NCBI RefSeq assembly: GCF_014692525.1
Contig: NZ_JACNYL010000001.1
Location: 496,001-560,000, forward strand
Direction of reading: 5' to 3'
DNA: 64,000 nt
Source of the DNA: Sphingobacterium chuzhouense
Lineage (GTDB): Bacteria; Bacteroidota; Bacteroidia; Sphingobacteriales; Sphingobacteriaceae
In this document: piece after piece, positions 54,170 to 61,594 of the stretch
Layout: every line of letters starts with the position of its first letter
How positions within the stretch are numbered: the stretch's first letter is position 1
Notes under the pieces: model-generated
Database searches by the model: none
Seen by the model: the letters and a program-made list of their open reading frames with translations, nothing else
Told to the model about the DNA's origin: nothing
Translations under genes and position numbers: made by a program

Positions 54170-54685
54170 ATGGACATTCAAGAAAATATCGTCAATAAAG
54201 TAGCCCAAAGCGGTCTAATTACCATTGATTTGGCGCATTATGCGCCAAAAGAAGAAATTGTGGTATATGACATTAAAGACAATTTATTTCACGGGCTTAT
54301 ATTAAAGGAAAAAGATTTTCGAACATTTATTAAGGAACACGATTGGAGTCAATACCAGAATAGACACGTCGGTATTATCTGCTCAACAGATGCTATCGTT
54401 CCTACTTGGGCTTACATGCTTCTTGCGAATAAACTTGAACCGCATGCGCTTTCGGTACATTTTGGAGATAAAGAAACCGTGTTGGACAATTTGTTTACGC
54501 AGGCATTAGACCAAATTGATTTTAGTACCTATCAAGATGGACGGGTTGTAGTAAAGGGATGTGGAGATATCTATGTGCCGGAATCAGCGTTTATTAAATT
54601 TACCCTTGGATTAAGCAAAGTTGTCAAGAGCATCATGTATGGTGAGCCTTGCTCTACTGTACCCGTATATAAGCGTAAAAGTTAA
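54170..54685 (+). CDS. DUF2480 family protein
   Basis: 171 residues, cytosolic, of a Bacteroidota-typical family of unknown function. Seen: family-like segments GLITIDLAHYAPKEEIVVYD, STDAIVPTWAYMLLANKL and VVVKGCGDIYVPESAF. Length normal. Nine bases after the upstream terminator; precedes the DUF3108 gene. Confidence 0.85.
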   Translation: MDIQENIVNKVAQSGLITIDLAHYAPKEEIVVYDIKDNLFHGLILKEKDFRTFIKEHDWSQYQNRHVGIICSTDAIVPTWAYMLLANKLEPHALSVHFGDKETVLDNLFTQALDQIDFSTYQDGRVVVKGCGDIYVPESAFIKFTLGLSKVVKSIMYGEPCSTVPVYKRKS

Positions 54686-54716
54686 ACTATTGCCCACTAT
54701 CTATGTCCATTACTAT

Positions 54717-55505
54717 ATGAAGAAAATTTACACGTTTATCGCGTTTTTCATTTGTAGCATAGGGTTTACCATCGGACAGACGTTACCATATTTGCCGCAA
54801 CCTACATATCAGGCCGGAGAGAACTTAACATATAAGTTAAAGTATGGGATTTTGTCTGTTGCAACAGGTACATTAAAAGTAGAAAAGTCGAAGCTACGTT
54901 TTAGCAATCCCAATGCCTTCCATTTATCTGCTTTTGGCCAGACTTCCGGAATATTTGCGGTTTATAAAGTAAGGAATAAGTACGATTCCTATATTGATGG
55001 CAGTACATATCTTCCATATCTCTATATCGAAGATATACATGAAGGTAATTATACCCGTGAGGAATATGCTACTTTCGACCATCAGAATAAAAAAGTTTCG
55101 GGTAAGAAGGGTACATTTACCAGCCCTACCTCCCAATTTTTCGATTTACTATCAGCCTATTATTTTTCCCGTAATCTAGATCTATCTTCTCTAAAAAAAG
55201 GAGATTCATTTAAACTTACGTACTTCTTAAACGATGAAGTGGCTCAGCTGGGCATCAAATATGTCGGTATCGAAAAAATCAAGACATCGTTAGGAGAGCT
55301 GGAATGTATTAAGTTCAGTCCAGAAATCACACCCGGTAGGATATTCAGAAAAGATAGCCAACTTTTCCTATGGGTTACCAACGATGGTAATCGTATCCCC
55401 GTAAAAGCACAAGTAGAAATTTTGGTGGGTACCGTGACCATGGAGTTGATCAGTGCAAAAGGCTTAAAGCACACGCTTGGAAAGCGCGTTAGTTATTCAA
55501 AATAA
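54717..55505 (+). CDS. DUF3108 domain-containing secreted protein
   Basis: 262 residues from the ATG at 54717 (MKKIYTFIAFFI); the longer frame from 54621 overlaps the previous gene and is rejected. A signal peptide ends FTIGQ. The mature part is beta-rich: AGENLTYKLKYGILSVATGTL, DLLSAYYFSRNLDLSSLKKG, and a closing VPVKAQVEI-like strand, as in DUF3108 proteins. Likely periplasmic or outer-membrane associated; function unknown. Confidence 0.85.
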   Translation: MKKIYTFIAFFICSIGFTIGQTLPYLPQPTYQAGENLTYKLKYGILSVATGTLKVEKSKLRFSNPNAFHLSAFGQTSGIFAVYKVRNKYDSYIDGSTYLPYLYIEDIHEGNYTREEYATFDHQNKKVSGKKGTFTSPTSQFFDLLSAYYFSRNLDLSSLKKGDSFKLTYFLNDEVAQLGIKYVGIEKIKTSLGELECIKFSPEITPGRIFRKDSQLFLWVTNDGNRIPVKAQVEILVGTVTMELISAKGLKHTLGKRVSYSK

Positions 55506-55510
55506 ACAAC

Positions 55511-56074
55511 ATGATTGAAGTAGGCAACGTATTAGTGCACGAGGATATCATCAAGAATGATTTTGTTTGTAATTTAAACAAATGTAAGGGTATTTGCTGT
55601 GTAGAAGGAGATTCAGGAGCGCCTCTAAATGAAAAAGAAACCGAGATTCTCCGTGAAATCTACCCGAAAGTAAAACCTTATATGACCGAAAAGGGCATCC
55701 AGGCCATCGAAGAACAAGGCACACACGTTATCGATATGGATGGCGATCTAACAACGACTTGTGTGGATGGCAATAAAGAATGTGCTTATGTAACCTGGGA
55801 CAACGGTATTACGAAATGTGCAATTGAAAAAGCCTATGAACTAGGCGAAATCGATTGGAAAAAACCTATATCCTGCCACCTCTACCCTATCCGCACGACA
55901 CGCTATCCCGCGTTTGATGTTTTACATTACGATCGTTGGCATATTTGTAGCGACGCCTGTACATTTGGTAAAGAACTGGGTATCCCGGTATATAAATTTG
56001 TCAAAGAACCCCTTATTCGTGAATATGGTGAAGAATGGTATAAAGAATTAGAATTAGCTATCGACGCTTTATAA
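55511..56074 (+). CDS. DUF3109 cysteine-rich protein
   Basis: 187 residues with a family-typical cysteine cluster: CNLNKCKGICCVEGDSGAPL near 23-43, TTCVDGNKECAYV, and ISCHLYPIRTTRYPAFDVLH. The Cys pattern suggests metal or iron-sulfur binding, not proven. Soluble. Follows the DUF3108 gene by 5 bp, so likely co-transcribed. Confidence 0.88.
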   Translation: MIEVGNVLVHEDIIKNDFVCNLNKCKGICCVEGDSGAPLNEKETEILREIYPKVKPYMTEKGIQAIEEQGTHVIDMDGDLTTTCVDGNKECAYVTWDNGITKCAIEKAYELGEIDWKKPISCHLYPIRTTRYPAFDVLHYDRWHICSDACTFGKELGIPVYKFVKEPLIREYGEEWYKELELAIDAL

Positions 56075-56182
56075 TCATTTCCAGATTATTTCATCCAGTT
56101 TTGTGTTTATCCTACATGGATATTTCTTATATTTATTGCAATTTTAACTGCTTTAAAAGCCATGGTGATTTAGCCATTTTTC

Positions 56183-57154
56183 ATGCTGAAATTAAAAGAT
56201 ATACAAAACCCAATAGCACAAGAGCTAAAAGAATTTGAAAGTCGGTTTAAAGAATCGATGCATAGCTCTGTACCCTTGTTAAACCGCATTACACAATACA
56301 TCTTGAAACAGAAAGGAAAACAAATGCGCCCTATGTTCGTTTTTCTTTCAGCCGGATTGTGTGGGGACATCAATGATTCTAGCTATCGGGCAGCGTCATT
56401 GGTCGAGTTATTACATACGGCATCTTTAATACATGACGATGTAGTGGACAATGCGAATGAACGCCGCGGGTTCTTCTCGGTCAATGCCTTATGGAAAAAC
56501 AAAATAGCCGTGTTATTGGGTGATTTCCTACTTTCAAAAGGCATGTCACTTTCTGTGAAGCATAATGAACTCAACCTACTAAAAGTCATGTCTGACGCCG
56601 TAGAAGAAATGAGCGAGGGCGAATTACTGCAAATAGAAAAGGCACGTAAACTTGATATTGAAGAAAGCGTATATTTTGAGGTGATCCGTAAGAAAACTGC
56701 TTCCCTTATCGCGGCATGTTGTGCCTGTGGTGCCTCTTCTGTAAAAGCTCCGCAAGAGACTGTCGACCGCCTACACCTGTTTGGAGAAAAGGTAGGAATA
56801 GCCTTTCAAATAAAAGATGACCTTTTCGACTTCGGCCTGGACGATATCGGAAAACCAGTAGGAAATGACATCAAAGAAAAAAAGATGACCCTACCACTCA
56901 TTTACGCCCTAAGAAATACAAACCGCGCGGAGAAGAGGCGTATTATCAACCTGGTAAAAAACCATAGTGAAAACAAAGATAAGGTCGCCGAAGTTATTAC
57001 TTTTGTACGGAGCAGCGGCGGAATGGATTACGCAAGAAATAAAATGTTGCAGTACCAACAGGAAGCCTTTGATATATTAACAGCATTTCCTGATAATACG
57101 TATAAGGTTGCGTTAGAACAATTAGTCAGATTTACAACAGAAAGAAATAAATAG
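56183..57154 (+). CDS. Polyprenyl (all-trans) diphosphate synthase
   Basis: Makes the isoprenoid side chain, probably of menaquinone. 323 residues: KGKQMRPMFVFLSAGL, first Asp-rich motif DDVVD at 85-89 followed by NERRG, FLLSKGMSLSVK, and second Asp-rich motif KDDLFDFGLDDIGKPVGND. Chain length cannot be told by eye. Preceded by a 108-bp gap; followed by terC after 9 bp. Menaquinone ties it to the act complex, which oxidises menaquinol. Confidence 0.92.
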   Translation: MLKLKDIQNPIAQELKEFESRFKESMHSSVPLLNRITQYILKQKGKQMRPMFVFLSAGLCGDINDSSYRAASLVELLHTASLIHDDVVDNANERRGFFSVNALWKNKIAVLLGDFLLSKGMSLSVKHNELNLLKVMSDAVEEMSEGELLQIEKARKLDIEESVYFEVIRKKTASLIAACCACGASSVKAPQETVDRLHLFGEKVGIAFQIKDDLFDFGLDDIGKPVGNDIKEKKMTLPLIYALRNTNRAEKRRIINLVKNHSENKDKVAEVITFVRSSGGMDYARNKMLQYQQEAFDILTAFPDNTYKVALEQLVRFTTERNK

Positions 57155-57163
57155 AATCTACAT

Positions 57164-58210
57164 ATGAGCCACGAATTGTTATTTTTTGGAGGATTTATTA
57201 TATTCATTGTCCTTATGCTCGCCATTGACTTGGGATTGTTCTCCAAGAGTGACAAGCCAGTATCATTCAAAGCTGCTGCCATCATGAGTGCGGTTTGGGT
57301 TTTCTTTGCGCTAGCATTTGGCTTGGTACTATATATTTGGGGAAATGAGCTACATAACGTCCATGATTTTGCCCGCCTCAAAGAGATCATTGCGAAGCAC
57401 TACCATAATATCCGCATCAATGAGAACGATTTAGCAGCAAGTATCCAACTATATAACAAGACGTTAAGTATAGAATACCTCACTGGTTATGTGGTGGAAT
57501 ATGCGTTGTCCGTGGATAATATCTTCGTTATGGTGCTTCTATTTTCTTCCTTTGGTATTCCGGAAAAATACTATCATAAAGTACTGGTATGGGGAATCAT
57601 CGGCGCAATCATCCTCCGTTGTATATTCATCTTTGTTGGGGCGGCATTAATTGCAAAGTTTGGATGGATACTCTATGTTTTCGGCGCTTTTTTAGTGTAT
57701 ACCGGTATCAATATGTATATGAATCGTAACAAGGAGGAAGAGGTTGACCCGCAAAATCACCCTGTGGTCAAGTTTGCGTCGAAATATTTTAAGGTTACTC
57801 CCCGTTTGGATGGTGGCCGTTTCTTTCATATCGAAAACGGCGTAAGGTATATGACGCCTTTGTTTTTAGTATTATTGGTTATCGAATTTACGGACTTGAT
57901 TTTTGCTGTGGATTCTATCCCCGCAATCTTTTCTGTAACAAAAGATCCTTACATTGTATTTTTCTCTAATATCTTCGCTGTCTTAGGATTACGCTCTATG
58001 TTCTTCCTTTTGGTGAATATCATTGATAAATTCCATTATCTGAAAGTCGGTTTAGCATTTCTATTGATTTTCATCGGAGCAAAAATGTTGCTGCATAGCT
58101 GGCTGGAAGAATTCGGTTTCCAAACAGTTCACTCTTTAATCATCATTATATCCATTCTGGTGATCAGTATTGTGGCGTCGTTGGTGTTTCCGAAAAAAGA
58201 AAAAGTTTAA
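57164..58210 (+). CDS. TerC/Alx-family integral membrane protein
   Basis: 348 residues with about eight membrane helices; family members are linked to manganese export or tellurite resistance. Seen: the acidic membrane motifs AIDLGLFSK, YAVEYALSVDNIFVMVLLF-like VVEYALSVDNIFVMVLLFSS, and VIEFTDLIFAVDSIPAIF. Length normal. Its stop overlaps the convergent FAD-oxidoreductase-like gene by 4 bases. Confidence 0.92.
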   Translation: MSHELLFFGGFIIFIVLMLAIDLGLFSKSDKPVSFKAAAIMSAVWVFFALAFGLVLYIWGNELHNVHDFARLKEIIAKHYHNIRINENDLAASIQLYNKTLSIEYLTGYVVEYALSVDNIFVMVLLFSSFGIPEKYYHKVLVWGIIGAIILRCIFIFVGAALIAKFGWILYVFGAFLVYTGINMYMNRNKEEEVDPQNHPVVKFASKYFKVTPRLDGGRFFHIENGVRYMTPLFLVLLVIEFTDLIFAVDSIPAIFSVTKDPYIVFFSNIFAVLGLRSMFFLLVNIIDKFHYLKVGLAFLLIFIGAKMLLHSWLEEFGFQTVHSLIIIISILVISIVASLVFPKKEKV

Positions 58211-59484
58211 TTTATAAAATCTCCTTGTTGATTGACCGCTTTTACGTAAGGGTTAGCATATCTGTCCATAATAACAGCAAATTGATAGCGGCTAACAAAA
58301 GCTTCTTCGTCAAAGCTGCCCTCAAATTTTAACTTTGCCGACCATTCTTTCTCTATCTGTTTGCTTATTTCGTCTCCACGAAGTCCTACGAATTTAATTA
58401 AAGACAGGAAATCTTTCCATTGGAAATCATCCCCCTTATTATCTAAAAACCACAATTGACTTCTGGAATACAACCGGTCAAAAATGGGTTCAACTTCATC
58501 AAAACTTACGCGTTCATCTTTTTGGAAACGAAAATCATCATCTTTATGTAGATTTGGTAATACGCCGGCTAATCCAAAACGTTGTAACGCGTAAAAGTGT
58601 ACCTCATTAACCGCAACATCTTGATAAGGTAAAATACGGGCGTTATATGTCATTAACTCTGTTTGCAATTTTCGGATGTCTACTTTGTCAGCAGAAGTCT
58701 TGAAAAATGCCAGATAAGCTGCTGTTGCACCGACTGCTTGTCCAACGGCCGTACGAAAAGGGCTTAATTTTATATCTTCATGTAGCAATTCTTCTAAACT
58801 TCGAAAATTAAAGAAACCATCTCTTTCTCCTGCTAGAATATTTCCCAATTGTGCTCCATATAGCGTGTCGCCGATTTGTCCTGCTGCCACTAACGTACGG
58901 ACTTGCGTTAAAGACAATGTGCGAAGTGGTTGCATTGGCTCGATATTATTACCCCAAGATATGTCAACTAAATTAGATAATTCTTGTTTCCCGGATGCGT
59001 CGACTACACACCGTACAATATATCTGTGTTTACTAGACACTTGGACTTCCCAATCGCGCTTCCGTCGCTTGATTGACAATATATCTTCTCCTCTCATTAT
59101 TGTTAATTGCGGTAACTTTCGCAATACTTTCTCTACAGCGTTTTGAAATAGTCGGGGATTCATTTCTCGTTTAACAACCGTCGCCAGCGAATCATCCGGA
59201 GTCTTTGCAAGAGCCATTTCCATTAAAATTTCCATCCATATTCCACCATCTAGATGTGGCATATTCTCTATCTGAACCTGCCCGCTGGAAAATTCAGGCA
59301 TCAGCTGTTCCCCCTCAACTAACCATATTGTTGGAACACTCGATTTGGCGCTCTGTACCGCCACTGAAAATGCTAAAAGATCTGATCCGTATACAATAAC
59401 TTGAGGTTTCTTAGCTTTTTGTCCAAAACAAGGTTGTACAATAACAAATAGTAAAAGAAAGATAATGCGGGATATTTGTTTCAT
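58207..59484 (-). CDS. Secreted FAD-dependent-oxidoreductase-like protein with degenerate nucleotide-binding motif
   Basis: 425 residues with a signal peptide (IIFLLLFVIVQPCFGQ). The mature N-terminus reads PQVIVYGSDLLAFSVAVQSA, where a Rossmann G-x-G-x-x-G would be expected; the second and third glycines are missing. VVDASGKQELSNL and DTLYGAQLGNILAGERDGFF fit the family of secreted FAD-dependent oxidoreductases seen in Bacteroidota. FAD binding may be lost or altered; a pseudoenzyme is possible. Converges on terC. Confidence 0.75.
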   Translation of the reverse strand: MKQISRIIFLLLFVIVQPCFGQKAKKPQVIVYGSDLLAFSVAVQSAKSSVPTIWLVEGEQLMPEFSSGQVQIENMPHLDGGIWMEILMEMALAKTPDDSLATVVKREMNPRLFQNAVEKVLRKLPQLTIMRGEDILSIKRRKRDWEVQVSSKHRYIVRCVVDASGKQELSNLVDISWGNNIEPMQPLRTLSLTQVRTLVAAGQIGDTLYGAQLGNILAGERDGFFNFRSLEELLHEDIKLSPFRTAVGQAVGATAAYLAFFKTSADKVDIRKLQTELMTYNARILPYQDVAVNEVHFYALQRFGLAGVLPNLHKDDDFRFQKDERVSFDEVEPIFDRLYSRSQLWFLDNKGDDFQWKDFLSLIKFVGLRGDEISKQIEKEWSAKLKFEGSFDEEAFVSRYQFAVIMDRYANPYVKAVNQQGDFIN

Positions 59485-59546
59485 ATTCGAAAATACAGAA
59501 TTTTTGTCTTTCTTTTTTTCTTGACAAAAAAAGAAACAAAAAAGTC

Positions 59547-59675
59547 AAGGCTTAATATGGTTTTGCTATTTTCCATCTGCTATTCCTAAACAGCATGGAA
59601 CTCGCTTCGCTCAAACAACATGCTGTTTTAAACGGAATAGCCTTCTGAAAAATGGCTGCAAAACAATATAAGGCC
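59547..59675. repeat. Large imperfect palindromic element (about 50-nt arms)
   Basis: Left arm about 59547-59597 and right arm about 59619-59675 pair with some mismatches and bulges around a 21-base loop (GAACTCGCTTCGCTCAAACAA). The inner core CAGCATG/CATGCTG is perfect, as is GGAATAG against CTATTCC. A smaller stem CTTGAC/GTCAAG flanks it at 59520-59549. It looks like a dispersed palindromic repeat or miniature mobile element; copy number elsewhere was not checked. Confidence 0.65.
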
Positions 59676-59883
59676 GATTTAGTCTACATCACCGCGATCT
59701 ATTAGTGACCACGTTCATCTATGCGGTGCACTATCCATCCTTAACCTTCAAATGTCGCATCCAAATGTTTTACGGCTGTACAAACTCATCCTTAGTACTA
59801 TCCCTAATGTAAAACATTTGAAGCGACGAGGTTTTGCTTCTTTTTACGGGAAAAAGAAGACAAAAAAAAGTAACTTTGTAGTT
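59676..59883 (+). promoter_or_regulatory. glnS: glnS leader region with a 12-bp inverted repeat and candidate -7 element
   Basis: CAAATGTTTTAC (59762-59773) pairs with GTAAAACATTTG (59809-59820). CTTCAAATGT (59747-59756) can pair with ACATTTGAAG (59813-59822), so two stems compete for the same strand. A short hairpin CTTCTTTTT/GGAAAAAGAAG follows. TAACTTTG (59871-59878) fits TAnnTTTG and ends 5 bases before the glnS ATG. If that is the active promoter, these stems lie upstream of the transcript. Confidence 0.45.
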
Positions 59884-61554
59884 ATGTTAAACGAAGAAAA
59901 ACCACTGAATTTTATTGAGGAGATTATCGAAGAGGATCTCCGCAAAGGTACACGTGACGGACGTGTTTTGACACGTTTTCCGCCTGAGCCAAATGGTTAT
60001 CTCCATATCGGTCATGCAAAATCCATCTGTTTAAACTTTGGACTTGCAGAAAAGTATAATGGAAAAACCAACCTCCGTTTTGATGATACCAACCCTGTAA
60101 CGGAAGAAACAGAATATGTGGACAGCATCAAACAGGATATACAGTGGTTAGGTTTTCAATGGGCTGAAGAGCTATACACTTCCGATTATTTTGAGACATT
60201 GTATACATATGCCGTTGATTTGATAAAAAAAGGACTCGCTTACGTAGACGATAGCACTTCTGAACAGATTGCTGCTTCAAAAGGTACGCCGACCGAACCA
60301 GGTATACCTACGCCATATCGCGACCGTACCATCGAAGAAAACCTACAGCTTTTCCAAGAAATGCGAAACGGTAAATATAAAGACGGTGAAAAGGTGCTCC
60401 GTGCTAAAGTTGATTTGGCAAGCCCAAACATGCATCTACGTGACCCCTTACTATATCGTATAAAACACGCTCATCATCACCGTACGGGGGATAAATGGTG
60501 TATTTATCCTATGTATGATTTTGCACACGGTCAATCCGATTCCATTGAAAAAATCACACATTCTATTTGCACATTAGAGTTTATTCCACACCGTCCGTTA
60601 TATGATTGGCTTATTGAGAAACTGGAAATATTTCCATCTAAACAATATGAATTTGCACGTTTGAATATGACTTATACCGTTATGAGCAAACGTAAATTAT
60701 TGCAACTGGTCAACGAGAAATATGTAGAAAGTTGGGACGATCCGCGCATGCCCACTATTTCGGGTTTGAGGCGTCGTGGCTATACACCGGCATCTATCCG
60801 TAATTTTTGTGAACGAATCGGTGTGCAAAAGCGGGAGAATATGATTGACGTCGGTTTATTGGAGTTCTGTATTCGTGAAGACCTTAATGCTACAGCTTGG
60901 CGTCGGATGGCGGTACTGAATCCCATTAAACTCGTTATCACGAACTATCCCGACGGACAAACGGAGGATCTAATTGGCGAAAACAATCCGGAAGTAGAGG
61001 GAGGAGAAGGCTCGCGTACTATTCCTTTTTCTAAAGAGCTCTGGATAGAACGGGACGATTTTATGGAAGAACCTCCGAAGAAGTTTTTCCGGTTAGGCCC
61101 TGGTCTTTCCGTACGCCTAAAGCATGCCTACATCGTGCAATGCCATGATTTCATAAAAGATGAAAACGGTAATATAACTGAAGTACATTGTACGTATGTG
61201 CCTAATTCGAAATCCGGTGAAGACACATCTGGACTAAAAGTAAAAGGAACCATTCATTGGGTGTCGGCTGCACATGCCAAAGAAGCCGAGGTGAGACTTT
61301 ACGATCGCTTGTTTAATGAAGAAAACCCTGCCGCTGCAGAAGACTTCAAAGCATCTATCAATCCGAATAGTTTGCAAATTATCAATAAGGCTTATATAGA
61401 GCCCGATTTGGCAACAGCAGAGTCTGGTAAAGGTTATCAATTTATCAGATTAGGATATTTCACTATAGATACGAAATCTACAGCAGAACGTCTTGTGTTT
61501 AGCCGGACAGTCACATTAAAAGATAGTTGGGCTAAAGAAGTTAAGAAAGGATAA
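59884..61554 (+). CDS. glnS: Glutamine--tRNA ligase
   Basis: Charges tRNA-Gln directly. The frame opens at 59752, but the ATG at 59884 ([15 protein letters not shown]) gives 556 residues, the normal length; the extra 44 upstream residues are Lys-rich and atypical. Seen: class-I signature [15 protein letters not shown] (HIGH), [20 protein letters not shown], the KMSKS loop as VMSKRKL, and a C-terminal anticodon-binding domain with [11 protein letters not shown] terminator follows. Confidence 0.96.
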   Translation: MLNEEKPLNFIEEIIEEDLRKGTRDGRVLTRFPPEPNGYLHIGHAKSICLNFGLAEKYNGKTNLRFDDTNPVTEETEYVDSIKQDIQWLGFQWAEELYTSDYFETLYTYAVDLIKKGLAYVDDSTSEQIAASKGTPTEPGIPTPYRDRTIEENLQLFQEMRNGKYKDGEKVLRAKVDLASPNMHLRDPLLYRIKHAHHHRTGDKWCIYPMYDFAHGQSDSIEKITHSICTLEFIPHRPLYDWLIEKLEIFPSKQYEFARLNMTYTVMSKRKLLQLVNEKYVESWDDPRMPTISGLRRRGYTPASIRNFCERIGVQKRENMIDVGLLEFCIREDLNATAWRRMAVLNPIKLVITNYPDGQTEDLIGENNPEVEGGEGSRTIPFSKELWIERDDFMEEPPKKFFRLGPGLSVRLKHAYIVQCHDFIKDENGNITEVHCTYVPNSKSGEDTSGLKVKGTIHWVSAAHAKEAEVRLYDRLFNEENPAAAEDFKASINPNSLQIINKAYIEPDLATAESGKGYQFIRLGYFTIDTKSTAERLVFSRTVTLKDSWAKEVKKG

Positions 61555-61556
61555 CA

Positions 61557-61594
61557 ATAGAAAGGAGGCGTTTAGAGTGCCTCCTTTCTATTTG
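61557..61594. terminator. Terminator between convergent glnS and the DUF2723 gene
   Basis: ATAGAAAGGAGGC and GCCTCCTTTCTAT form perfect 13-bp arms around a 9-base loop. It lies between two convergent genes and probably works in both directions. Confidence 0.88.

Noticed and set aside
54621..54716. Extended N-terminus of the DUF3108 protein
   Set aside because: It overlaps the DUF2480 coding end and would bury the signal peptide that starts at the ATG at 54717.
59752..59883. 44-residue N-terminal extension of glutamine--tRNA ligase
   Set aside because: The extension is Lys-rich and atypical, overlaps the predicted promoter, and the ATG at 59884 gives the normal length.
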